Assembly (NCBI RefSeq): GCF_026262505.1
Contig: NC_067203.1
Coordinates: 7,130,001 to 7,194,000, forward strand
DNA from: Trichomonas vaginalis G3
Taxonomy: Eukaryota > Parabasalia > Trichomonadida > Trichomonadidae
Direction: 5' to 3'
Length of the DNA: 64,000 nt
Below the pieces are notes generated by a model, which saw nothing but the letters and a program-made list of their open reading frames with translations, was not told the origin of the DNA and made no database searches. Below, one piece after another: positions 17,462-27,358 of the stretch. The translations under genes and the position numbers were made by a program. Every line of letters starts with the position of its first letter. Positions within the stretch are counted from its first letter, which is position 1.

Positions 17462-17552
17462 TAAAATAAAAATATTAAATTATTTTGAAAAATAACTTAA
17501 AAAAAATCTAATCTAATTTTTTCAAAAAATATTTTTTTATTTCCTACTAAAG

Positions 17553-20500
17553 ATGTATCGGAAGTTGTCTAAGTTAGAACACTCGGAAATAAAACAACTT
17601 CTTACAGAAGCTAATATAGATGTTGCAAAGCATTACGCAACAAACAAAAAAGCACTCGCTGACTTCATTAAAGACTATAATGGTGCAATAAGTTATGATA
17701 GAATTCATGAGTTCATAAAGCCGCAACGCGGCGAGGACGAAGTCCATGCAAGAGCATTTCCTTTAAATGACATTGCTATTGACTTATATCATAGACGTTC
17801 AGTACCTCATGAAGTAAGAAGAGAGATGTTTGACATAACAAATGCAAACGTTGGTGAAACAAGAAGAGCTGTACCTCATGAAGTAAGAAGAGAGATGTTT
17901 GACATAACAAATGCAAACGTTGGTGAAACACGAAAGAGAGATGACACACTGAAACAACAGAGAAGAGAGATGTTTAAAAGTGCTATAGAACAAGTTCGCA
18001 AAGCTAACGATGTCATTCGTTCCATTGACGACAAACCAAAAGAAGGTGAGAGATGGTTAAAGAAAGATGAAGAGAATAGGAAGAGAAATGTGAAGTCAGG
18101 CAATAGACTCATTGACTTTAACATCGAAGCTTTAGATGAACCAAACAGAGACTACTTACACAAACATTTCGGTAAGGTTTTCATGAGACTCTTAGAGAAA
18201 ATTAAAATAAACTCGCAACAGAGATGGATGGTATGTTATAAACTTGGTGGAAAGTATGAATGTTCTACGTTAAACCTCAATAATATTGGAACATTACTAC
18301 ATCAGCTCTTGAAGGAGAACTTTATATCAGAGATAGAAGCAAATGCTGCAGGTATTGTTGAAATGCACTATGACTTCTTCTTGACAAACATAAAGAATCT
18401 TACCGAAATAAAGATGTATGATTTAACAGAATATGAAGGCTTAACGATGTCAGATGTAAAGAAAGGCAAACCAAAAAAGAGACCATATAGAGATGAAAGC
18501 ACACTGACAAATGACCAGAAAGCCATTTTGGAAGCTCTTAAGCAAACAGGAAACCCAGCACTTATAGAAAGCTTTTGGAAAGATAATGGTGAAAAGAAGT
18601 TTTATAAGAAGAGAAGCGGTCAGTTCTGGAAGTATCTTTGCACATTACCTATAAATCTTGAACGCTACCAAATCTTCAATGAACTGAACAAAAGAACTGC
18701 AACACTTATGACAGAGGACAATTGTTTCGTTTATGCTTGCATTCAGGCTGGAGTAAATGAAGAAACTATTGACCACATGAGAGAAGTCATTCGTGTTAGA
18801 GACTTTCCTCAAAGTAAAGTACAAGAAATTTCCGATTCAACAGGTATAGCATTTAATGTTACCATTGGTTATTTCAATGACTCAAGACATAATGAAATAA
18901 AGAGATATATACCAAAAGAATGCGAAACTGTTAGAACTATTGACTTACTTCTTGTTGAAGACCACTACATGCTAAATGAAAGATTACCAATGACAACATA
19001 CTTCATTCGAAACTATATAGAAATCTTGAAGGAGTGTGGTGGAATGAACATTGAGAAACAGATGAAGATTTATACAAAGAGAGAAGATAAATATGTAGTT
19101 CGTTATGATAGAACAACACCGCTATGGGATGTTATGAAAACATTGTGGGAGTGCAAATATTTCGAACCTATTTCTTATGGAGAACTTTTCACATATACTA
19201 CTGACTTATATAAACAGAACCTTGCACCATTTAAAGATTTGACATATGCTCCAAAGTATTGTGTACAACTGAAGAAGAAAGCAGAGTCAAAAGAAGTAAA
19301 TAAAGCTAAATGTAAATTCATTCCTGAGCACGTTTTCTTTGCTGACTTTGAGTGTAGCACAGACGGCTTTCATAAAGCTTTTAACATCTGTTATGACAGT
19401 GAAGATGGTTCAGTGAGTGAAAGCATTTGGGGTCAAAACTGTGCAACAGAATTTTTGGAAAGACTTCCTGACAAGAGTTTAATATATTTCCACAACCTCA
19501 GTTATGACATAAACTTCATCTTAAGACACATGACAGAAGTGAAAGGAACTCCCATCATTAAAGGTTCACGAACAATGCAAATAACTGGTTTATATAAAGG
19601 ACGGGCAATTATTATAAAAGACTCTTACAGTGTTATAAATAAGAAGCTTAAACTATTTCCTGCTATGTTTAACTTACAAACAGGACCGAAAGAAGTATTT
19701 CCATATAACTACTACAGCAGTGTTTTGTTAGCAAATGACAACAGAACTGGTGTCATTTCTGAAGCATGTAAGTTTATCCATGATGCAGATACATTCATGA
19801 AAAACATAGATTCCATCAAAGGTTGCAGAATAGATGAAAACCACTTCGACTTAGAAAAATATAGCACGTTTTACTGCAAACAAGATGTAAGAATTTTAAG
19901 AGAAGGTTTTGTAAAGTTCCGCAATGACTTATTGAAAGAGTTTGATTTAAACGTTTATGACTACGTTAGTATTTGTTCTATTGCTAACAAATTGTTTGAG
20001 AACAGAGTATACTTCCCGAATGGAAATCTTTATGACCTCTCAAATAAACCAAGAGAATTTATTTCGAGATGCATTCAAGGTGGAAGATGTATGTTGTCAG
20101 ATAACATGAAACAAAAGAGCAAAAAGAAACTCATTGCTGACTTCGACACTGTTTCATTATATCCTTCAGCTATAGCAAGACTTTATACTTTAGAAGGTAT
20201 TCCAAAAGTATTGAAGGAAGAAATGTTAAGCACAGAGTATCTCATGAGACATTTATTCGATGATGACCAAAAGGAACCCATTGGTGAAAAGTTTATGTCT
20301 GGCTTCTTTGTTCTCATTAAGATAACAGAGATTGGTATACCCAGACACTTTCATTTAATAGTTTGCGACCCTGAACTAAATCCAGAACTTAACGTTCCAA
20401 GAAGTTCAAACACTTGCTGTCTCATGTATGTTGACCATATAACATTACAAGACCTCATAAAATATCAATGTGTCAAATGTGAAGTGTTGCAAGGATACTA

Positions 20501-21390
20501 TTACGATGGAAACAGAGATATGAGAATAAGAGATGAAGTAAAGAGTTGTTTGAGTTAGGTTAAAGTATAAGAAAGAAGGAAACCCTTACAAGAATTATAA
20601 AACTCATTCTGAACAGCATTTATGGCAAACTATTCTATCTCCTATTGAGTCAAAAATAACCATAGTAAATGACAAAGATGCTATAAGATATGCTATAAGA
20701 AATTACAACCATATAGTGAAGTTCGAAGGTTTGGATGGTTCAGATAAAACTATTTTCAAGCTAACGAAAAGCATTTGCAGACACTTTAACTTCTGTCCAC
20801 TTGGTGTTAATATTCTGTCTATGTCAAAACGTATTATGAATGAAGTATTCTGTACTGCTGAAGATATGGGTCTTCAAATCTTTTACCAGGATACCGACAG
20901 TATGCACTTATATAATGAAGACATACCAAAGCTTGCAGCAGAGTTTAAAGAGATATGGTCGCGAACTTAGAAAGAACCTTGGTCAATTTCATAGCGACTT
21001 TGCAGAAATAACACCTGGAAAACAAAGTTAGCTATATAAAGTATTTTCTGTGGAAAGAAGACCTACATAGACTTACTCACTAACGATTTAAATGAAGTTG
21101 CATTTCACTGCAGAATGAAAGGCGTGAAGCAAGATGTTATTGCTTTAACCGCTAATGAAATGTTTCCTGAAGCTATACAATGCTATTACAATGAAGATAA
21201 GAACATTCACATACCTGTTGGAACATATGACAAAGACTCTGAGTTCAGTTTAATGAAACTTTACAAAGCACTTTATGATGGTCAAGAGATTGCATTCGAC
21301 TTATGTAAGTCATGTCAACCTTGCTTTGCTGAAAAGTTCAACTTTTCAATAACGACTAAAACAAGCTTTATTCGTAAGTTGAAGTTCTGA
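17553..21390 (+). pseudogene. Polinton protein-primed DNA polymerase B, broken relic
   Basis: Family-B motifs appear in order: ExoI FADFECS (about 19340), ExoII YFHNLSYDINF (19486), ExoIII YCKQDVRIL (19871), motif A DFDTVSLYPSA (20141), then a NSIYGK motif-B phrase (about 20610) and motif C YQDTDSMHLY (20885). Upstream, about 18715-18985, a DNCFVYAC phrase and a later EDHYML resemble an OTU-type cysteine protease fold; this is inference. A 69-bp direct repeat lies near 17802-17939. In the family this enzyme copies the element using a protein primer. The region has several breaks and is a fossil. Confidence 0.85.
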
Positions 21391-21511
21391 GGTCATTTAT
21401 TTTTGTCAGCAATGAGGTCATGAATGAGGTCATTTATTTTTGTCAGCAATGAGGTCATTCGTGATAAAAAATAAAGCTAGCGTAGATTTTACAATACTGC
21501 GATGGTAGAGT
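21391..21511. other. Short intergenic stretch with a direct repeat
   Basis: GAGGTCATTTATTTTTGTCA with following bases occurs twice (21390 and 21426), then AAAAAATAAAGCTAG similar to the upstream half of the promoter block. No gene. Confidence 0.5.
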
Positions 21512-22054
21512 TTAAGAGTTGTGCTTCATGTATGTAGAGACAGTCCTTCCATCTGGAGGCAAGAACACTGGACATTTATGGTCATGAGTGGAGAACATGT
21601 CTATCCAAAACTCACGATTGAAGCCAGTTAATTTATAGTATTTAGGGTTAGGAAGTGGTGAAGTTCTTGTATGACCAATGAACTCATTTTCAACGCCTTT
21701 GGCTATATTAGAGTAAAGTATTGCTTGCTTTCTATCCCAAATGCCAGGTGTTACAATCTTTGAAAATTCATTTTTTCCTCGAAGCATTGCATCATAATTG
21801 AAAACATTCTTAAAATTCATCACTTGGTTCGGAGTTGAAATCTTATACGTAATGGATTTCTTCTTTTTAGCGACTTCATTGAATGGTGAGAATACAATAA
21901 TTGACAGTCATGTGTTCCATCTTCATTTTCATTAAATTCATAATGAAAGTCTTATAAGTTGTGGCTGACTACCTTCTTCCTTCAGTTGTGCAAGAAACTC
22001 ACGTAAAGGCTGTAAAGTTTGTACTTCAATGTTGAACTTTTTCTCGAAATCTCA
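21512..22054 (-). pseudogene. Degraded Polinton gene, unknown product
   Basis: Coding-like composition on the minus strand, following directly on the stop of the next gene upstream. No family recognised. It carries about two breaks and is best treated as a relic of a virion or accessory gene of the element. Confidence 0.5.
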
Positions 22055-22345
22055 TTAAATGAAATCATACATTGCAAACAATGTTGTATCGTCTTTAAAG
22101 TATTTGTATATGTGAATGTTTTGGGCGCTTAAAGACTGTTCGTCATTTTCTATCTCGACTTGAAGTATAAAGTCAACCTTTCTGAAAGCACGTGTTATAT
22201 ACATAGATGTTATGCCAATGTACTTCTCTTCATTTATGTTCACAATCCAGTCTGTTGGAAACTTAAACGTTACTCTGTTCCCCTTTATTTTGACGTCAGG
22301 GTTTTCACTACTGAACGCAACAGATAAAGGTATTTGTCTATACAT
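22055..22345 (-). CDS. Polinton small protein, 96 aa, beta-rich, unknown
   Basis: Alternating strands (VKIKGNRVTFKFPTDWIVNI) suggest a small beta domain. Its stop overlaps the first ATG of the degraded region downstream (TAATG), indicating coupled genes. It may be a small virion protein; not recognised. Confidence 0.5.
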   Translation of the reverse strand: MYRQIPLSVAFSSENPDVKIKGNRVTFKFPTDWIVNINEEKYIGITSMYITRAFRKVDFILQVEIENDEQSLSAQNIHIYKYFKDDTTLFAMYDFI

Positions 22346-22641
22346 TTAGTTTGGATAAAAATAAACCATTTACTCTTTCTTTGCTTCAGCTTCCTTTGCT
22401 TTTTGTTCTTCCTTTGCTTTTGCTTCTCTCTAGCTTTTTTCGCCAGCAAACGTGGGTTCTTCTGTCTTCCAGCAGCTAATGCAGCTAGTTGTTTTTCACT
22501 AAGTTTTCTCTTTGGTCTCTCTGGCTTTTGTTCTTGTTTTTGTTCCTTCAGTTCGGATAAAATTTGCTCGCGAATTTCTTTCTTCAATGCTTCAACATCT
22601 ATGACCCCTTGGGTCTTGTCCATATGACTTGTCTGAGTCAT
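22285..22641 (-). CDS. Polinton Lys/Gln-rich coiled-coil protein, up to 118 aa
   Basis: Residues 10-90 are a charged coiled coil with long Lys/Arg/Gln runs (KPERPKRKLSEKQLAALAAG), resembling basic DNA-binding virion proteins. The last part overlaps the next gene by 61 bp, which is long for this element, so the true end is uncertain. It is divergent from the gene at 22687 with 45 bp between. Confidence 0.5.
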   Translation of the reverse strand: MTQTSHMDKTQGVIDVEALKKEIREQILSELKEQKQEQKPERPKRKLSEKQLAALAAGRQKNPRLLAKKAREKQKQRKNKKQRKLKQRKSKWFIFIQTKCIDKYLYLLRSVVKTLTSK

Positions 22642-22686
22642 TTGACTGTAGATAAAAAACTAACTTAAAACTTTAACCGATGTAAA

Positions 22687-23121
22687 ATGAGCTTGTCAAA
22701 ATCAGAGCGAGAGTCTATTATATTAAATGACGCAAGAGGAATACAACATCCTTTCTATTACGTAAGTCAGAGTAAAGATGGTAAAATATACGTAAGAAAA
22801 AGAAAGGTACCATTAGCGAATGCAGAGAGCGACAACATTAAGGTGCATGGCAAGGGTGAAGTCCACGAAGCCCATATAAAACCTTCTGTTCAAACTGAGC
22901 CACCAAAAGAACAAGAAGAAAAGAAGCCAGATGTACTTTCAATAACGAACCAAGAGCTTATTGCAAAGTTCGTGAATTTCATTGAAAAACAAACCGAGTC
23001 AAAGAACCCTGACCCGCCAGTGAAAGAAGTTGAGACAAAAGAGAATGTACAGTTCATTGAAAATGTCAAGAAACAACTTCCACCACGAATACCAAGAAGA
23101 AGAGTGAGAATAATGAAGTAA
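22687..23121 (+). CDS. Polinton protein, 144 aa, unknown, before the capsid gene
   Basis: An N-terminal phrase, HPFYYVSQSKDGKIYVRKRK, is matched in style by the 78-residue protein at 25273 (GFYVHTMKDGRVQFRKIK), so the two share a small motif. The middle is Pro/Glu rich, the C-terminus is Arg rich (PPRIPRRRVRIMK). Twenty-seven bases separate it from the capsid gene, so it is probably co-expressed; a virion core or scaffold role is inferred. Confidence 0.55.
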   Translation: MSLSKSERESIILNDARGIQHPFYYVSQSKDGKIYVRKRKVPLANAESDNIKVHGKGEVHEAHIKPSVQTEPPKEQEEKKPDVLSITNQELIAKFVNFIEKQTESKNPDPPVKEVETKENVQFIENVKKQLPPRIPRRRVRIMK

Positions 23122-23148
23122 ATAGATATTTTTATCTGAAGTAAATAC

Positions 23149-24723
23149 ATGCAGAACGAACAGTTAAACGAATTTACTCCAGCAGAGCATATTCATCAGA
23201 TTCGCTCATATTTCGATATCATAGACAATGCAGTTCAAATTGGTGACACTAATAGAAAATATTCTGACGCAAAGATTCCATCACAACCTGGAACTGCTAA
23301 AGATAACACATGGGTAACATTCAATCTCTCACCTCCTGGTGAAAATATGTTGGACCTTTACAATACATTCATTACGTATAAAATGGAAGGTCAATTTATT
23401 GTAGATAAAGAAATTGGTTCAGGTTCCAATAAAACAAACCCACCAGGATTTTGGATTGGTTTCGATGACGCTTTCTATGCAGTTGCTGGATATCAAATCC
23501 TTGCAAATGGTCGTATCGTATATTCTCAAGACAACGCAAGAGAAGAAGCATATATAACTTCAAACTCACAAACTACCGAACAAATAAAGAAAGTAGATGT
23601 TTTTTCAAAGACTCGACATGAAGATGTATGGAGTCATTCGGGAACATGCAGAACAGGACAAATTGTTAGTGGTCCAATTACAGCAGGAAAATCATTTGAT
23701 TTTAAGCTTCGTTTAAGAATTCCTGTTAGAAGATTCCTTCCATTAGAAGCTATTCGATTTATTCCAGCTTTTGCAGGAAACATTCAGCTTAAAGTAAAGT
23801 TCAGTAGCGACGCCTTACAATGCACATCTATATCTGTAAATGATATCATTGCTTTCAATCCAACTCTTAAAGTTGCATTTGCTTCAGATTCAAATCCACC
23901 GACAAATAAATTTGTTCCATGGAATGAACCATTCACTATGATAACGAAGGCAGTAGAAGCTAGTGGAACAGTTACTATTACAACTGTAAACCAGCAACTA
24001 TTTCGAACAAAGATGGATTTTAATGAATGTTTCATTCATCCAAAGTCATTCTCTTTAGACCCTAACATTTATACAGAACTTGTAGAACATTATACAAACG
24101 AGGCTTTATGTTTTCCTGTTAAAGTTATGGATTGGATTCCTATGGACGGTTCATTCTCAAAGAATACAGATAGTTCAAGTGCAACATTTACAGCAGCTTA
24201 TACGCCTATTAATGTTAAAAGTATTTGGGCACTATTTAGAAAGAAAGACAACTATTATGTTAATTTTGAGAACCCTAAGTTTAAATATCTTCAGCTTTCC
24301 ATGGGAGCTTATGGAAATATGCCTGCAGAACCTGAAAAATCATATGGACCTGTATTTTATGAAATGGTTGCGAACGCTTGCAATACAAACAATGATATGA
24401 TTGGATTTAATGAAGATGTTATGAGGTCATTGGTGGATGATGGTAGTGTGGAACATAAATGGGATAGCTATGACAACACACATTTCTTATGTGGTTTTCC
24501 AACAGAAGTGGACTTTTGCTTCCAGCAAGGTCAAACATCTACTGCTCCAATAACATACAAATTGTCTGTTAAAGGACCTATTGAACTAGCAACTGAAAAC
24601 GTACCAAAGCCACTTATTGGATTTATGAGGGATTGTTGCTTTGCAATACAAGTAAGACAGTCAGGCATACCAATAATAAGACTTGACGACTATAACTTAG
24701 CCACGGACGACAGTGAGGAATAA
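23149..24723 (+). CDS. Polinton major capsid protein candidate (double jelly-roll type), 524 aa
   Basis: Long, beta-strand-rich protein of the length expected for Polinton major capsid proteins. Visible features: an N-terminal helix, a first domain to about residue 220 with the phrase LRIPVRRFLPLEAIRFIP, a second domain with repeated YxxL strands, and a short acidic tail. No signal peptide or membrane segment. Its place near a Pro-rich membrane protein and small basic proteins fits a virion gene block. Identification is by size, composition and position; a double jelly-roll structure prediction would settle it. The frame is open. Confidence 0.65.
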   Translation: MQNEQLNEFTPAEHIHQIRSYFDIIDNAVQIGDTNRKYSDAKIPSQPGTAKDNTWVTFNLSPPGENMLDLYNTFITYKMEGQFIVDKEIGSGSNKTNPPGFWIGFDDAFYAVAGYQILANGRIVYSQDNAREEAYITSNSQTTEQIKKVDVFSKTRHEDVWSHSGTCRTGQIVSGPITAGKSFDFKLRLRIPVRRFLPLEAIRFIPAFAGNIQLKVKFSSDALQCTSISVNDIIAFNPTLKVAFASDSNPPTNKFVPWNEPFTMITKAVEASGTVTITTVNQQLFRTKMDFNECFIHPKSFSLDPNIYTELVEHYTNEALCFPVKVMDWIPMDGSFSKNTDSSSATFTAAYTPINVKSIWALFRKKDNYYVNFENPKFKYLQLSMGAYGNMPAEPEKSYGPVFYEMVANACNTNNDMIGFNEDVMRSLVDDGSVEHKWDSYDNTHFLCGFPTEVDFCFQQGQTSTAPITYKLSVKGPIELATENVPKPLIGFMRDCCFAIQVRQSGIPIIRLDDYNLATDDSEE

Positions 24724-24753
24724 AGGATGAACGTTTATTTTTAAAGCTTATAA

Positions 24754-25224
24754 ATGAGTTCTTCATCAAGCTCTCGTGAACCTTCACCATCTATGAAACA
24801 AACTTTACCAAACGATTATGGAGCACCTATTGAATATTTCTTACGAGCTGCACAATGGCAAAGAGCAGTCTCACCAAGGTTAGGTGTTCCACCAGCTCCT
24901 GTCAAAAATAGCATTTGGTCAAGTCCTTATATAAAATATGGTCTCCCACTAGGTTTGCTAGCTACAGCAGGAGCAGTAATGATGTTGAAAAGAAATAAAG
25001 CAAATGTTATAAATAATACTGAAGTAGCTGAATTTGAACAAACTCCGACACCATCGCCAAAACCAACGTCAAAACCAACGCCTTCACAAACAACACCTTC
25101 AATGACTCCTGAACCTATGAAAGTACAAACTCCTGTTCAAAAGTCAACTCCAAAACCGACTCCAACATTTAAACCAGAATCTACTCCTCAAATAAATCGT
25201 AAAACTCCTGCGTTTCCTTACTGA
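24754..25224 (+). CDS. Polinton single-pass membrane protein with Pro/Thr-rich tail, 156 aa
   Basis: A Ser-rich start, a polar helix, one hydrophobic segment at about residues 63-82 (KYGLPLGLLATAGAVMML) followed by KRNK, then a Pro/Thr/Lys-rich stretch (PTPSPKPTSKPTPS). This looks like a membrane-anchored protein with an extended arm. It follows the capsid gene by 30 bp. Function unknown; a virion membrane or attachment role is inferred. Confidence 0.6.
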   Translation: MSSSSSSREPSPSMKQTLPNDYGAPIEYFLRAAQWQRAVSPRLGVPPAPVKNSIWSSPYIKYGLPLGLLATAGAVMMLKRNKANVINNTEVAEFEQTPTPSPKPTSKPTPSQTTPSMTPEPMKVQTPVQKSTPKPTPTFKPESTPQINRKTPAFPY

Positions 25225-25272
25225 AAAAATAATGTTAGTTTTATTTTATTTGAACATTTTATTTAGAGTAAA

Positions 25273-25509
25273 ATGACGACTAAAGTCACTGAAGCAATGA
25301 AACAAAAATTTTTGGTAGAATACATTAAATCAGGAGCGGTTCCAGAAGGTTTTTACGTTCATACTATGAAGGATGGTAGAGTTCAGTTTAGAAAGATAAA
25401 GCAACCATTAGATAGAGAAGGTATATTAAGGAAGATTAAACTTCATGAGGACAACATTGCTGAACTTAGGAAGAAGTTAGAAGAGTTGGAGAAAGGAAGA
25501 GAGTTATAA
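25273..25509 (+). CDS. Polinton small coiled-coil protein, 78 aa
   Basis: The N-terminus shares a GFYVHTMKDGRVQFRK motif with the protein at 22687; the C-terminal 30 residues are a clear coiled coil (ENI..LRKKLEELEK type). An AAATAATGTTAGTTTTATTT block precedes it. Its last 17 bases lie inside the right TIR, mirroring the gene end at 4014, so both TIR boundaries fall inside gene ends. Confidence 0.6.
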   Translation: MTTKVTEAMKQKFLVEYIKSGAVPEGFYVHTMKDGRVQFRKIKQPLDREGILRKIKLHEDNIAELRKKLEELEKGREL

Positions 25510-25522
25510 AGCAATGAATTCA

Positions 25523-25571
25523 TGAGGTGAAAAAAGAGGTGAAAAAAGAGGTGAGATTTCACCACTTCACC
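25523..25571. terminator. AGGTGA/TCACCT palindromic gene-end element, copy 7
   Basis: Mirror copy of the element at 3960-4008, between two converging gene ends. Confidence 0.5.
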
Positions 25572-25661
25572 TAAATTTATTTTTGCGCTATGTTTTCATA
25601 CGTGTGGGAGTGGTGATATCATTAATTTTTAAATAAATGTGGGAACAAAAATAAAGCATAT

Positions 25662-26096
25662 CTACTCAACAGGAATGAGACCCTTACTGACTATGTATTC
25701 GTTTAATGCTTGATGAAAACAATGGTACATATTATCGTATGGGTATACACAACGTCTGTTTCCATCGTCGTCGTATATGTAGAGCTCAAATCCAGTCCAA
25801 CCTTCTTTTGTACAATATGTAGCTTTATTTAAGTATGCATTTATGTAGATAAGGCAATTTTCTTCATCGCTCCAGAAATAATTTTTGTTCTTTGTTGAAA
25901 TAGTTTTCGTTCCTCTGCGACCATAAGGAATGTATGCAATGAACTTTGCGTCATAAGGGATTGTAATATATTCAGGGTTTCTTTCATCGTCAATGGGTCT
26001 GTCTTTGTTAAAATGCATGTTTCTCAGTTTTACTTGAGTTTTGAATAGTTCACGGAAACGTTCTGGGAAAGAGTCATAGTAAATGTAGTCGGACAT
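25662..26096 (-). CDS. Polinton protein carried in the TIR, 144 aa, unknown function (right copy)
   Basis: The residue sequence is identical to the product at 3435-3869. See that entry for description. It reads inward from the right end, converging with the 78-residue gene. Confidence 0.75.
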   Translation of the reverse strand: MSDYIYYDSFPERFRELFKTQVKLRNMHFNKDRPIDDERNPEYITIPYDAKFIAYIPYGRRGTKTISTKNKNYFWSDEENCLIYINAYLNKATYCTKEGWTGFELYIYDDDGNRRCVYPYDNMYHCFHQALNEYIVSKGLIPVE

Positions 26097-26351
26097 GTCT
26101 TTACAATGAAATAAAAAATTAAAAAAAATAAAAATAAGGTTATTTTTATTTAGTGAGGACGGTAGGGAATTCGTTAGTGAAGTCGTTAGTGATGTCGTTT
26201 ATGTGTCAGATGGTTTTGTAAATATTTAAGGTTAAGTTGGTGTTATGGTTGTGTTGTAAAATATACGTTACTGGTTTCGTAAAGTGTCAAAACCGCTAAG
26301 TGGTGTATGGAGGCGCGCAGTGCCTCAGTACACAACTTAGGGATACTAACT

Positions 26352-26426
26352 AAGGATGAGTCTATGACTGAGGTAAGGATGAGTCAATGACTGAGGTAAG
26401 GATGAGTCAATGACTGAGGTAAGGAT
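26352..26426 (-). repeat. Remaining 23-bp satellite units right of the Polinton
   Basis: About three units in the same orientation as 1542-3179, starting mid-unit exactly at the insertion point, then single-copy DNA. Confidence 0.93.
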
Positions 26427-27358
26427 CATTCCATTCCACATATATCACAACACCTACACCTTACACAACCCACAAATCATCTCCAAATTTCTTTTCAGAA
26501 CTTCTTTTAAATGAGCATTTTTCAATCAACAAACATCCCTTCTTTTGCCCGCACAAAAGGTTTCAGATGTTATATTGTTCCAGAAACTCATGAAACAAAG
26601 TTCTAAATGAAAATCCACGGAATGAGCTTGTTCAATAGCATTATCAATAAAAAGAAATCTATGGTATCGCCCGCACAATACCAAAAGATTCCATTTTGTA
26701 ATGAATGATTACTATGATCCAAGGATGGTTCCGTAGACTTGAAAATTTTAAATTGGAGGTTTAATTCAAATTTGGCGGGCTTTTGGTCGTAGATTAATTT
26801 AACTAATATGAATTTGGATTGTGCTTTCCTTATTGATGTAATGATATTTTCACTAATAAAAAATGAAATATACACAAGAAAAAATTATTCAAAAATTATC
26901 ATTGCATTTTATTTGAAGAAATTTTGAAAACACATCATACACATACTATAAATGAATATTATCATCTTAATTTTAATAAATTTCATTTACTTGGAAAGAT
27001 GCAAGATCATCTTGTACTTACTCTTCGATTTATTCCATGTAACTTCGCAGGTAATAATGGCGCACTTACCTCTATTTTGGATTTTTATAGTTTCCCTCAA
27101 AACACATTCTATGGACTTACGCTCGTATCGCGTTAAAAAATGTCGTTAAAATTGAACCGCGCCCTATTCATCTATTAGTAAACACTACCGTATATTATTT
27201 TTTAAGCTATCTTATTTTTTGAACTTTTATTCAAATCTTTGGTCGCAAGAAGAATTGCATGATAAATAAAAACATTTAATCAAAGTCAATTTTATTTTTC
27301 ATATTCAAATGGACTGAGTGTTAACATTTAACAATTTTTGCTAATTGTCGTCAAAAAT
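26427..27358. other. Gene-poor AT-rich stretch
   Basis: Only short open frames are seen, the best being two adjacent ones of about 31-33 codons at 26513-26710 without recognisable content. No RNA gene noticed. Confidence 0.5.

Larger units (their letters stand above)
3180..26351. mobile_element. Polinton/Maverick element, 23.17 kb, fossil (several genes broken)
   Basis: The ends are AGTTAGTATCCC at 3180 and its reverse complement ending at 26351, flanked by AAGGA (3175-3179) and AAGGA (26352-26356); counting the shared T, the duplication is TAAGGA, 6 bp, as known for Polintons. Inside are 859-bp TIRs, a retrovirus-like integrase, a protein-primed PolB, a packaging ATPase and capsid candidates, which together define the family. 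The host target was the 23-bp satellite. Roughly six to ten breaks are spread over at least three genes, so this copy is a relic, but the TIRs look identical, which suggests a young insertion or recent TIR homogenisation. Length exceeds the usual 15-20 kb of the family. Confidence 0.95.
25493..26351 (-). repeat. Right terminal inverted repeat of the Polinton (859 bp)
   Basis: Mirror of 3180-4038. Matching stops at 25493/4038, where the next bases differ. Confidence 0.93.

Noticed and set aside
17799-18124. Minus-strand Ser/Phe/Cys-rich frames in the PolB region
   Set aside because: Antisense shadows over a direct repeat in the polymerase gene.
26924-27149. Two overlapping 65-70 codon frames right of the Polinton
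   Set aside because: They overlap in different frames, have no recognised content and no supporting leader.
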